This document shows positions 1-20,473 of a stretch of 24,743 nt of DNA, piece after piece. The first letter of the stretch is position 1. Each line of letters begins with the position of its first letter. Source of the DNA: Elysia marginata (Eukaryota > Mollusca > Gastropoda > Plakobranchidae). Under the pieces are notes generated by a model. The model made no database searches. It saw only the letters and a program-made list of their open reading frames with translations, and was not told the origin of the DNA. The position numbers were made by a program, and so were the translations under genes. The stretch is from assembly GCA_019649035.1 (NCBI GenBank), contig BMAT01002548.1:118455-143197 (forward strand). Direction: 5' to 3'.

Positions 1-119
1 CCCCCCCCCCCCGACACAAACACAAACACAGTAATAGTCAAAAGCATAGGTACAGACTTAATCACAGCAATGTATCAATAATGTTAATAAATCAATTTTA
101 CAGAACGCGTTATTTAAAA

Positions 120-328
120 GAAGATTAGACAAAATATATGAGCGCGTGGAGTAAAGAGAGAGAAACATCAGCAAAAATAGAGAAAGAAAGCAGATAGAAA
201 GAAAAAAATACGGGTGAAAATGAGACAGAAAAAACAGGAAGAGAAGACGCAGCAATAGAGAGGGTGGACAAAAGAAATTTGGAAAGAGAAATTTGGAGGG
301 AGCCAGCTGAGTGCAAACGATAGAGATG

Positions 329-417
<89 letters not shown>

Positions 418-1600
418 CTAGCAGAGGTAATGAGAGGATGTCAAAATAAGAGCAAAGAAGCAGTTACTTCAAGTCAAACGCGGTGGGTTTTGTTTAAACA
501 AAACCTAACACAGCTTTAGTTTGGATAGTTCTTGGACAAGGACTACTGGATAAGACGAGAGAGAGAGAGAATGAGGGAGAGAGAGAGATACAGACAGGGA
601 CACAGAGAGGGGCAGAGACAGAGAGAGAGCGAGGAAAAGTAACGCAATACGCATTTTCTGAAGACGTATACATAGCAGTGAGAGACAAAGGGGAGAAAGT
701 AATTTGGGCAAGGGAAAGATTTTTAAAAAAGAGAAACAGGAGGTGGGTTAAAAGGGGGGGGGGGGCCGGAGGAGCGGAGATTGAAGAAAAAAATGATGAA
801 ACGTAATGAAATATGTATGGAGTAACAGAAAAGATAACAAACATTGAGTTGGTAAATTAGACCTCGACTAGTACAAACCATGCAAATAAGAGGATAAAAA
901 AGGATAAAACAGTTTTATTTTATTTTTCAGAGAGAAAGCAGAGGGTGAAATTATGGCAAAAGAGACAAGTTGACACAGGTAGAGTGGAGAGAAAGAGAGA
1001 GAGAGAGGCAGACAGACAGACAGACAGACACAGATAGAGGCAGAGATACAGATACAGAGGCAGAGAGAGAAACAGAGACGAACAGACAGAGACAGACAGA
1101 GATGTACAAAGAGAGATAGAGAAACAAAGATATACAGTGAGAGAAACAGAGAGACGGAGAGAGAGAGAAACAGAGAGCGGTAGAAAAAGTGAGAAATATA
1201 GAGGGATTAAGAGAAGACAGAAAGAGAGAAGACAAAGTCGGAAAAAAGAAAAATGGGATCACTAAAGATGAGAAGAAAAGAGAAGCGGCATAGAGTGAGA
1301 GTAGAGAAAACGTCGCGTGTTTCATGAGTTGAGAGAAAAGCCGAGAGGACAGAGCGGGGGGCGAGAAAAAAGAGAAGAAACATGACACGACAGGATGGGC
1401 CAGGGGAGGTTGGGAGGGAGGCGAGGAGGATACCGAGAAGAGGGGAGGAAGAGAAAATGTGAGGGGAGCAAAGGAGCATAGAAGTAGAGACAAAGCTGAA
1501 TTGAGACAACCGACAGGTGGAGAAAATGGCGGAGGGAGAGAGGACAGGGGCGGAGAGGCCAAAACGAAAACTCAACTTGTTTTTGTTACTAAAAGGTGAG
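120..1600. repeat. Purine-rich low-complexity domain with GA and GACA microsatellites
   Basis: The + strand is dominated by A and G for about 1.5 kb. Clear runs are (GA)n/(GACA)n at 328-418, GA runs near 559-630 and 990-1008, (GACA)n at about 1008-1030 and a 12-G run at 754-765. The window itself begins with 12 C. The minus strand reads as Ser/Leu/Phe-rich open frames, an artefact of CT-rich composition. No gene supported. Confidence 0.9.
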
Positions 1601-1621
1601 CACTTTCTAGTATAGGTCTAC

Positions 1622-1647
1622 ACATGCATACATACATACATACACCA

Positions 1648-1678
<31 letters not shown>

Positions 1679-1690
1679 CATACATACATG

Positions 1691-1727
<37 letters not shown>

Positions 1728-1860
1728 GTAGGTAGGTAAGTAGTTAGATAAGTAGGTATGTAGGTAGATAGATTGAAAGACCGACCGACAGACAAACATA
1801 TAGACAGATAGGCAGACAGACAGCCATATAGACAGACAGACAGCCAGCCATACATACATA
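1622..1860. repeat. Compound tetranucleotide microsatellite (CATA)n-(GATA)n-(GGTA)n-(GACA)n
   Basis: CATA units run from about 1626 to 1688 and switch directly to GATA units (1690-1728). Interrupted GGTA/AGTA units follow, then GACA/GCCA units to about 1850 and a final CATA block. The minus strand gives Tyr/Cys/Met/Leu-rich pseudo-ORFs. Confidence 0.95.
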
Positions 1861-3837
1861 TGGAAAGACAGATACTATAGAAAAACGCCAGAAAGAACTT
1901 AGCCTATAGAAAAAGTATGAGAGACATTAGGGGAGAGAGAAAAAGAAAGAGACTCACTGAGGCAATGCAGATTAAGGGGGTGGGGTTACAACCACTCTCT
2001 AGAAAGTTTCACGTTTAACAGTTGTCATGTTTTTAAAGATTGTGGTTTAATGTCTAAGTAGCCCTTTTAATATTAGCCCTGGGTATGTCATAGGCCCCTA
2101 CATGGAGTCTTTTATTTAGAATGTTATCATAATCTATACATATTATAATTATTTGCGTTGGGGAGGGGGTTGACAAATTTGGGACATATGAGGCACCTAA
2201 ACTACTAAACTCTCAGACTTCAATTTTATTATAAGGAATCAGGTAGATGTTAAAATTACAAACAGTCAACTAGATCCAGACTCCTTGTAAGTTTTTGTTT
2301 AAACTTTTTTTGTTTTCTTATTTAGCCTACATACCCTTTATCGGGCCTACAAATTCCATGGTCAAACATTTTAAAGCCATCAATGCAAATTTACTTGAAT
2401 GTCGAAATACGTTCATGAAATGACGCATTGCGTTAGTGCTCATGAAAATTTGTTTTAAGCGATGAAAGAATATAGGCCTAAGGCGAAACGGAGATTCGAA
2501 CGATGTTAGATTTTATTAATGATTTTTACGTCATGCTTTGCGCTTCATCGCTAATGTAAAATTTTAAGCTAATGCAGTTGGAAACAGTACAAACTTTATG
2601 AATGAACTGTTCACCAAAGTTTATGTTAAAACGGGTGATAAGAGCAAAGTGGAGTTATAATGAAAAACACTAGAAAGAGATAGCAATGTGCAATTTTTAT
2701 TGATACTTTCCAGAGTAGAATAGAAGGACTAGGGTGGAAAACATTTAGAGATTTCGAGGGGGAATGGTCACTAAAATAAGAAGGGGTAAGAAAGAAATAC
2801 AGAGTTCGAGGGGGTGGCAGAAAGAGGTCACAGAAGATAGAAATAAAGTTGGTGGTATTAAGTTTGGAAAAGTCGGTGGTATCTACTACATGTACCCAGT
2901 CAATTACCAATGCGAAGCAATGGCTGCCATAACTAGTTAATTATAGTCTTAATCTTAAAAGCCTGTGGCGATCTTAGCACTGTAGGCCTATTTTATTTTC
3001 TAGAAAGTGCAAGTTACTGCTATTATAACCATTTCTTGGTAAATTAAGGCCTTGCTTAAATGCTTCCCCTCACAATCTTAAAGGCAAAAAGTAGGTCTGC
3101 TGAAACTGGGAATTCCGATCGCCTTGGCAGAAAATCAATGTGAAATTATAGCGGTAATCTTTCATTCTATTCTGCCTTATACCTTTAGACTATAAATGTC
3201 GAAATGTGAACTAACAGTGAGAAAAGGTTTCAGAACTTTCACGCTCCTTTCACTTTAGCCATTTTTATAGGAAGCATCTACGAGGCCTTACTACGGAATG
3301 GCATGTTGCTTTCGGCGATGGAGACGCACAGAGTTTGTGACCAAATCGGACTCTAACTAGTACTTTGAGGCAGCGATATTAGTATGACATCCCCGTATGT
3401 TTATTTAATTTCCCACTTTATAGCACTTAGTTTTGTAGTGTTTGCCATCCCTTAGAGCCAGAAGATATGCGGGTGTGTAACATAGGTACGTCTCAAAAGT
3501 AGAAACTCGCGAAGAGCTCTTTATGGAAAAAGTTAATTATCGTTTAAGGTATAAACGGTATCTAACAAAACGGTAGCTTCTCCTGAAAATCCTTGTCTCC
3601 GTATAAGCATCCCCAGGAAGCTTAGGGGACACAACCAAAGCATCCTGAAAATCCTTTGATCCTGCGGTTGACTACTAAATCTAAATGCAAGGATATTGAT
3701 AGGTGCATTACAAGTTCCTAGCGCATTTTCAATTGTTCCCATCCCTGTTGCTTTAGCTCTAATACCTGATAGTCCAACTCAAAATATCTGATACTTTTTA
3801 AACCTTGTTATCTTTGAGTTTGAGTTGCGTTTTACAA
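1861..3837. other. AT-rich region, no supported gene
   Basis: I see no splice-compatible protein block with family similarity and no clear mobile element. A minus-strand open stretch near 3533-3742 has a protein-like look but matches nothing I recognise. TAGGCCTA-type words occur at about 2473, 2982 and 3890. Confidence 0.6.
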
Positions 3838-4246
3838 TCTAGATCTAGACTTAGATCTGGATCTAGTGCTTTAAAACTTAATTAAATAACTAGGCCTATT
3901 TCAGTGTCAGCCTTAACATTTTTATACTTAGAATCTCCAGCTAGTGGTACCCGTTAAACCCTGATTTCACAAAGTATTGGGGTGGGGACAAACGAAAAAG
4001 GTTGCTCTAAATGTTAAATTATATGAAGATAGGGGCCAATTTTATAGAATTAATTTTTTTTAAACTTAGATCTAGATCTATATCTAGTTCACTTCAGACC
4101 CAGATGAAATGAGTGATACAAAATTAAACCCCAAAATGCTAGGCAAGTAGTTGGGCCTCCTACTAGTCTTAGTCTTATATTTTGAAAGAAATATCTACAA
4201 AATATTGGGTAGATCTAGGCCTTGTCTTCAACAGTGTAGATCTAGT
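3838..4246. repeat. Cluster of AGATCTAG palindromic words
   Basis: The hexamer AGATCT or its near variants occur repeatedly: 3838-3866 (three adjacent copies with a GGATCTAG variant), 4065-4087 (two or three), 4209-4217 and 4237-4246. The density is far above chance for a hexamer in 400 bp. Function unknown. Confidence 0.6.
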
Positions 4247-5248
4247 CCCAGCACAAGTGAAGGCTACCAAACCAAATGGCCCCCTTTGTCTCCATCCACC
4301 AAGAAGAGGATTTCCCTTGGAAGGATTTTCTCATGGGGCCACCCAAGCTAATTGTATCCTAAATTTCATGCTGCATTTGAAACCTATTAAGTACTATTAG
4401 TAGGCCTATAGATCCAGAAATCTCAATGATGTCCAGAAAGTATAAACAGACTTAGTAATTTTATTTGGCATTTATTAGCTGCTGGTGGGGAGCAGCTAAA
4501 CTCCAAAAGTGGGAGATACTCAGATAGAACTAAAATCAACAATGCCATTATAATTTAAAATCAGTGAAAATAGGCGGCTGTCAGTTTGAAAGTGTAGAAC
4601 CTAAAACTAGTGTAGTCAATTCTTACTAGTAAGCAAGTATTAGGAACACTATCCCTTAGAAACATTCTTAATACACAGAATTTGTGCACTCACCCAAGAG
4701 CAATAAAATCTTACATACGTACAACTTAAGCCACTGAAACTAGGTACAAAACTACAAGTCTAACTCATTTAATGATATATGCGCACCTCTGTTCTATATG
4801 AGTCAGGTAGTATTGATGTGAATTGTATCATCTTACTGCATAATTTTTAGAAGTACTGATGACAAGTATTATCACCTTCACAATGTTTTATATACTGCAG
4901 CTGTGACTCTGTGTGAGACTGAAAGAGTGAGAGAAGGAAGAACAAAAAAAAGGAAATTGAAACGAGGTGGAAAACAGAAAAATTTTACTATTGAGTATTT
5001 CTCATAAAGGCGTGTTTGTTCTTACATATATATATTATATATTTATAACTAAATAATTACGCACAGAAAAGAAATGAATGGATTTGTTTTGTTTATAAAT
5101 GTGTACCTCATTTATTTCATTTATGTGCACCTAATTTTTTTAACATTGCCATATATATTTAAGATCTGTGTTCTGGTATATCCAACAAAATTTTTGTTCA
5201 TGGATTAATTAAATCTTATCTTATTTTATATTTTCGTTTAAATTTTAG
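4247..5248. other. AT-rich region upstream of first coding exon
   Basis: No gene recognised. It could contain a 5' UTR exon, promoter or the end of a first intron, since coding exon 1 begins with a splice acceptor. There is an alternating AT stretch at about 5025-5050. No promoter can be called from sequence alone. Confidence 0.5.
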
Positions 5249-5258
5249 AAAGGGAAAG

Positions 5259-14942
<9,684 letters not shown>

Positions 14943-15129
14943 ATTTGATAATATTTAACCTACTGATTTTTTAAACCAAACCTACAAAAAAATTTGATCC
15001 TTTACCAAAATGATAAATTAGTCTGATAAAATTTCAATGTGAAGATTCAATATTTTGAACCTCATGCAATCAAACTTTAATTATAAATAATGAATTGCCA
15101 GTGTGGGAATCTCAGCATTGCAAAAGAGA

Positions 15130-15135
15130 AATAAA
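15130..15135 (+). terminator. UPP1: Candidate polyadenylation signal (AATAAA) of the uridine phosphorylase gene
   Basis: This is the first canonical AATAAA downstream of the stop codon, 188 bases after it, in AT-rich DNA that otherwise has no feature. It would give a 3' UTR of roughly 200 bases. An AATAAT variant lies earlier near 15086. Neither cleavage site can be proven from sequence, and the 3' UTR could be longer. Confidence 0.45.
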
Positions 15136-15311
15136 TTCAGTACTCTAAATGAAGCTGAAACTAAACAAATATTTGAATTATACAGATTCAATTATTTAGA
15201 CTTGACTTTATCTTTTTTTCTGAACTGTTTAATCTCTACTGCTAGTGCTGTTCTCTAAGAAGACACAGGCTGGTCCAGTTTATAAATTCACCCAGTCTAA
15301 TCAGTTAAAAA
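15136..15311. other. AT-rich DNA after the candidate poly(A) signal
   Basis: No gene recognised. May contain the cleavage site or an extended 3' UTR of the uridine phosphorylase transcript. Confidence 0.5.
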
Positions 15312-15500
15312 GCTCCTACACGTCATTTAGTGGCAGACACTTAGCTTTCATACTCAGAGGTTCAGGTTCATCCCTCAAAATAGACTTTGGGAAAGGCACA
15401 TTTTTTTTTGTTAACTCATAGTACTCATGCATTAATAGAGTACTTGGCTGTGGGTTGTGAAAAGTCTTTGCAATCTGGAGTGACAGGCTTTTTAACTTGT
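15312..15500 (+). mobile_element. Degenerate tRNA-derived SINE
   Basis: A tRNA-like head (TAGTGGCAGACACTTAGCTT, then CAGAGGTTCAGGTTCATCCC, a B box lacking one base) is followed by GACTTTGGGAAAGGCACA and AGAGTACTTGGCTGTGGG. That body sequence resembles tRNA-derived SINEs of marine invertebrates as I remember them. The ends and any target duplication are not clear. Confidence 0.45.
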
Positions 15501-18500
15501 GCTCCTCTGTGTGTTCAGAAGGTTATTGGTTGACTTGTAGGGAAATCCATGTGAAGAGCTCAGGGAGAATTTCAGATGATTGTTCTCGATTCAAAAACTT
15601 TCTTTACTCCTTTACATCTTTCAGCAGTGTTTCAATGCAGTAGACCTTGTATTTAATGATCTTGTAGGAAAAATTTACAAAGGTCTTTAATTAAGCTGAG
15701 GCCCATTTAGGGCAAGGTCTCATTTAATGAATACGAAGTGAGGGAAATGAGGAAACTCTACACTTTCTTGTAATCTAATTGTCAATTCTGTGTTCTGTTT
15801 TTCAATTATTCCTACATAAAAAAATATTTTTTTGCCAACAGATTCGGGTTTGAAAAATGGCTAATCCCCCACACCCACAGAAAAGGCTCAGTTAGTGAGA
15901 CTCGCAATAGGGAGAGGTGGACGTCCAAGAGATGTCTGAGATCATGTCTCATTCAGTCACAAGCCATGTAGCTTCAACAGCTGCAGCTCCAGATAATATT
16001 GCAGAAGAACTAATCTATGCGGTACTCAGTTGTTCTAAATTCATATTTCGGTACATCATATAAACTGAAATCCTGCTCTAGAATCTAGAGGTATGTTATC
16101 AAGATTGATCTTGCACTCAGCAGAAACTCATGGTTTAGGGCCAATTGATAAGGTAGGAGACAAAGAGACGGATAGACAATCCTGTACAAACAGAGAAACC
16201 GGTGTTAAGATATAGCGAGACAGGAATGGATAGATAGAGAGAGATGTGGACTGTGATAATGAGGGGGATGAAACAGTTATAGCCAGATAGAATTTAAAGA
16301 GAAGGCGTTCAGACAAATTTCAAAAGAATTTCAATATTAGATTTGCATAAGGTAAGCCCACAGAAAGAGGAAGAATCCAATGTAGACAGTACAACATTAT
16401 GGGGAGGAAAAGAAAAGAAGGGTAATTTTTAATTGGATGTTAGCCTATTCTTAGATTCTTTACGTATACCATTTCCATTATCTTTACTTAAACCCGCAAA
16501 ATTGCTGGCAGTTTACTTGTAATTACAAAGAAAGTCCCTCATACTGTTAGCCATGTCATTGATATTGTGGTACAGACATAAACATACCAGAAAAACTGGC
16601 AAAAAAAAGACCCACTGTTACTGTTAGCTCTGATACCGCTCAAAAGAAATAGGTGTTTTTCATGTAAATTTGTTCTAAAGCAGTGAATACCTAGGTTCTA
16701 ATGTTTAGAAAAAGAGAAAAATTGAGACTTTATTTCAATTTATTGAATGCAAGGGTTTGTTTGGTTCAAGGTTATTACATACAAGGTCCACTGTATCATC
16801 CATTATATACAATGTATTGTTCTTTGATGCTCTAGCTTCCATGTTTGCCCATATGTAGAGATCTGGGTAGCATTGCCATCATTAAATTGTACATACTATC
16901 AATGACAGATGTGGTGCAGTTGGCTGGAATTCCAATTCCATATGATGCTTTTTTCTCTTAATACATGTAAAAGGTTCAAAGCCTTTCTTAGACAATCCAG
17001 TCTAGAATATTCTGCAGCATTTATTTATCGCATGTTGCATGCTTCTCAACATGGTTAAGATTTCTACCAAAACTTTATGTTACAACGTTTAGAAAATCTA
17101 GACCAATAGTTTAGAAATATATGTATCTCTATCAAATTTTTGTTAATGTGCATTTTTTTTTTATTATTGAAGTTTTTTAAGAATACATATCTTGCTTCAT
17201 GCTTCTGGTACCAATGTTTTTTCTTTTAAGTTTATGAAGTTATATTTTGGTTGCTGTTTTTACTTATGCTGCGATCCTACAAAATGAGTTTACATAGGCA
17301 GAATTTTATGATAAGGAGGTAAATACATAAAAAAGCTGTTAAAAGCTCTCTAAGATGATGAAAAAATATGTGGGTATCTTAACTGTGTCCTGAGTTATTG
17401 CACTTGAAAGAGAACAAATCCAAGTGGCTTAACTTTCAAGAAAACTTCAGAAAAAAGTTTTCCCATTGCAAAAAACTAAAAGAGCATTACTTTGTTCTAA
17501 AAAACATTCAAAACACATTTTTAGCATTTTTTTCAATGGTCACATAAGTTGATATGATCAAAAACATCTTTAACTTTTAAACTATCCAAGTACATGTACT
17601 TAAGAAAGCCAATTTTCTTGAATCAGCTGGCGCCAGATGTAGACTCTACATTTTAAATTTCAATAGCCAGCTTAGCAAAAATGTGACAAGGAACACTGTG
17701 TAGAGTTCAAACAAAATAATATGATGAAAAACTTAAGAGAATTGGCTTTTTCTATCATAGGATCAAAATTATATTGTCAATCATTTTTTGCATTTTGTCA
17801 ATGCATATCTCTTAGATATCCCATGTTGGATATACATCCTTGTGTTCTAAAGACCATGGCCCATTTTATGGTAGAAAAACAATTAAAATGTACTGAGCCT
17901 TTTGTCACATGCAAAAAGAAAGTAAATATTCCTAAGAGCATATCTCAGTAAATAAAAGATTTCATTTATCATTTATGTCTGAAGGCTGGTTATTTTAAAG
18001 CCAGAAAAAATGAAATTTGCCATTTGGCTGGAACAGTGACAGTATATTAAAAATTTTCAGTGTATATGAAGGGTTTCATGACAAATGCATTGTATAATCC
18101 ATATTGGCATATTCAAAAAGTTTGGAAAAAGGGAAAAAAACTTGATTATTTTCTCCTTTGTATTTTTGTATCAGAAAAATGTCATATTTGCAACTATAAT
18201 TATTAATATGAGGATATGCAAGAAAGTGCCATCTCTAATTTAAAAAAAATATAAAAATAAGTTGTTTTTACACAGAAATTTTCCAACATGGTTGGTGATG
18301 TGTTTTGACTTGAAACCCTTCATTTTATCAACCATAAAAAATCATGGAAAAACAGCTGAAAATGAGAAGTTTGACAAGAAGACTGAATTGGTGGGGGGGT
18401 TTTTTGTAGATGGAAAATCTGTAAACCTGTCTTTTTTTATTCCAACTAATTCAACATCTGTTCAGAGCAAATATTACAATTACATAGGTACCAAATCAAG

Positions 18501-18738
18501 CTCACATACATGTAGTGAACTAGACAAAGGGAAATTGGTCCTCTGTGTGGTCTTGCCCTTGAAACACAAAGATTTGAGGAGAACAAAGTAGATGTCTACA
18601 GTCTCACTCGGTGGTGATTTCAGTGCAGCTTGTGCAAAATATAACGCAGGCAGATGGGCACAAGAAAGAAGTTTTTGTTCTCGAAATGGAAACATTTCAG
18701 TTGATACACCACCTCCTCTTCAACCTGCTTTAGTGAAA
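15501..18738. other. AT-rich intergenic region, no supported gene
   Basis: Over 3 kb without a recognisable protein or RNA gene. It contains a 14-bp perfect palindrome (17588-17601), an imperfect inverted pair near 17602-17750 and a 12-bp inverted pair (TGAAGGGTTTCA near 18067, complement near 18313). Open frames at 17721-17951 and 18262-18591 match no family I know and have AT-driven composition. Confidence 0.6.
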
Positions 18739-18921
18739 TACAGTGGAATCCTGATAAAGTCAACACCCCGAGACCAAAAAATGTGTTGACTTTAAGAAAG
18801 GGTTGAGTCCATATCAAAAGTATAAAGAAATACACAATGGGACTGCCAAACCGTGTTGACTTTAACTTTTTTAAGCAAGAGTTTTCTTTAAAGGTGTTGA
18901 CTATAAATGGATGCCACTGTA
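18739..18921. mobile_element. pogo/Tigger-like MITE, copy 1 (183 bp)
   Basis: Begins TACAGTGGAATCC and ends GGATGCCACTGTA, so the termini are inverted with one mismatch and flanked by TA, the target of Tc1/mariner/pogo elements. The body is related throughout to the second copy at 20287-20473, including GTGTTGACTTTAAG and TATAAAGAAATACA blocks. There is no transposase. The CAGTGGAA... ends resemble Tigger/pogo MITEs (family knowledge). Confidence 0.8.
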
Positions 18922-19142
18922 TTATAATGCTGTGCAGCAGCATAGCAGGTGATTATTTTTACCATTCTGTATACCAGGAACTGCTTTGGCAGGCCTATCA
19001 TCTGATAAAATCTTCCCATTCAACATGAAAAGAAAAGTTTCCTGTTAGGCCTGCATTCGGCGTCACAGCAAACAAAGCTTAAGTCAAACCTTGAAGAAGA
19101 CAGGAATTCACCTGCAGCAGACTTTCTTCTTACATGGACAAC
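18922..19142. other. Spacer between MITE copy 1 and SINE
   Basis: No feature recognised. Confidence 0.6.
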
Positions 19143-19154
19143 ACTGTACATGGC

Positions 19155-19458
19155 TTTTGGTTGGTTGTTTAGATTTTAACGTCTCTTTTCAACTACAAGG
19201 TTATATCAGAGACGGTGCTTGGGACAATTGAAAGCGTGCTGCCACACGTGATGTAAAGAGCGCTTGCATACACCACACCCAGTCACATTATCCTGACACC
19301 GGGCCAACCAGACTTAGCACTAAATCCATAATGCCAGACACCAGGCGGATCAGCTACTAATACCAATTTTAAAGTCTCTGGTTTGACTCGGCCCGGGATC
19401 GAACCTGTACCTCCCGATCTCTGAGCGAGTGTCTTTACCGCTAGGCCACAGAGCCGGT
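19155..19458 (-). mobile_element. Full-length tRNA-derived SINE (about 304 bp), minus strand
   Basis: On the minus strand the element starts ACCGGCTCTGTGGCCTAGCG, giving an A box (TGGCCTAGCGGT, complement at 19437-19448) and a perfect B box (GGTTCGATCCC, complement at 19395-19405), the internal pol III promoter of a tRNA. A roughly 200-bp tRNA-unrelated body follows, ending GAGACGTTAAAATCTAAACA and ACCAACC, a tail style common in invertebrate SINEs. It is flanked by the 12-bp direct repeat ACTGTACATGGC / ACTGTACGTGGC (19143-19154 and 19459-19470, one mismatch), the target-site duplication. Confidence 0.93.
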
Positions 19459-19470
19459 ACTGTACGTGGC

Positions 19471-20040
19471 ACTGAGATGTGTGGGCTCCAAAGACACAAT
19501 GCAGATTTATGGCAAGGATGACCCACAGCATAATGGAGTACAGTACTTACAGTTAAAACCAATGGGGTCTACCAAAAAGTGATTCTAGGATAAGGTTACA
19601 AAATCTTAAATTAGCTCATAAACTAACAACGTTCTTTTTTCTGGATGTAAATGTGCGTTGCCAAGACAGTCATAACTAATTATTTTATTTTCAAGTGATA
19701 AATATGCGACTGTATATGAATTATACTTTTTAACTAATGGAATTACATAATTATGTATTTTGACATTTTGACACTTTGTCTTGTTTGTAGAACGGGTAGG
19801 CCATGGTCATCTAGTAGTTAAGATAAACAATTCTCATTTTGTGTTATAAAAACCTCTGCTCAACAAAAATGTTCTATTTTATGGACACCTATGTCATTTG
19901 TTTTATGAGGTCATATGGAAGGAAATTAAATAAACCTGATATATGCCAGCAAAGCAGGAAAAAACATCACATGGTATTATTGGAAAGACCATTATGTTCG
20001 GATGACTTGTCTTCGTTCCACTGTTAGTGTTAAGTGTTTG
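19471..20040. other. AT-rich spacer, no feature recognised
   Basis: No gene or element supported between the SINE and the inverted repeat at 20046. Confidence 0.6.
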
Positions 20041-20045
20041 CTGTT

Positions 20046-20152
20046 GGGAGTGAGATGAGAGCGCAAAATTATAGTTCCTGTTGGGAAACTTTCTTTTTTA
20101 AGACAATTGCTTGGACGCAAGAACGATAATTTTGTGCTCTATTGTCATTCCT
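20046..20152. repeat. Imperfect inverted repeat (about 34-bp arms)
   Basis: GAGCGCAAAATTATAGTTC (within 20046-20079) pairs with GAACGATAATTTTGTGCTC (within 20120-20152) with two mismatches in 19, and weaker pairing extends outward. The loop is about 40 bases. Possibly a small hairpin MITE. Confidence 0.6.
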
Positions 20153-20286
20153 GTCTAATTCTCCTCCGATCTTAGATTTTCAAAAAAGAGCAATGAACAT
20201 AATTTACCGGCATAATGCTTAAATTTATATGAAGGCGCTTTTTTTTCTAAATAGAGCTGTAGCGTCGTAGAGGCTTTGGTTTTGGT

Positions 20287-20473
20287 TACAGTGGAATCCT
20301 AATAGTGTCAACACCTCGGGACAGCAAAAATGTGTTGACTTTAAGCAAGAGTTTCTTTAACCATTACAAAGATATAAAGAAATACAAAATGGGACTGCAA
20401 GACAGAGTTGACTTTAAGCAAGAGTTTTCCTAAGTTAAAGATGTTGACTTTAGTTTAAGTGGATTCCACTGTA
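20287..20473. mobile_element. pogo/Tigger-like MITE, copy 2 (187 bp)
   Basis: A perfect 13-bp inverted repeat including the TA target (TACAGTGGAATCC / GGATTCCACTGTA). It has the same orientation and architecture as the 18739-18921 copy. The internal word GTTGACTTTAAGCAAGAGTT occurs twice in direct orientation. No coding capacity. Confidence 0.85.

Noticed and set aside
494..1575. Minus-strand open frames of 116, 203 and 122 codons
   Set aside because: Ser/Leu/Phe/Pro-rich translations of GA-rich microsatellite DNA; composition alone keeps the frames open.
1572..1859. Minus-strand Tyr/Cys/Met-rich frames of 95 and 82 codons
   Set aside because: Direct translation of tetranucleotide microsatellites (CMYV and SIYL repeats).
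17602..17750. Imperfect inverted pair AAGCCAATTTTCTT / AAGAGAATTGGCTT as a MITE
   Set aside because: Only short blocks pair, spacing between blocks differs between arms, and no target duplication is seen; chance in AT-rich DNA is plausible.
17721..17951. 76-codon plus-strand open frame
   Set aside because: No recognised domain and low-complexity AT-rich surroundings.
18262..18591. 109-codon plus-strand open frame
   Set aside because: No recognised domain, AT-driven composition (Lys/Phe/Asn/Ser), no splice or promoter context. Could be part of an untranslated region but not supportable as a gene.
19389..19456. Possible functional tRNA gene on the minus strand
   Set aside because: A and B boxes are good, but the region does not complete a cloverleaf acceptor stem and continues into a 200-bp body with a target duplication, so it is a SINE head.
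19283..19562. Minus-strand open frames of 82 and 70 codons
   Set aside because: They lie across the SINE; the translation (ALWPSGKDTRSE-like) comes from the tRNA-derived head.
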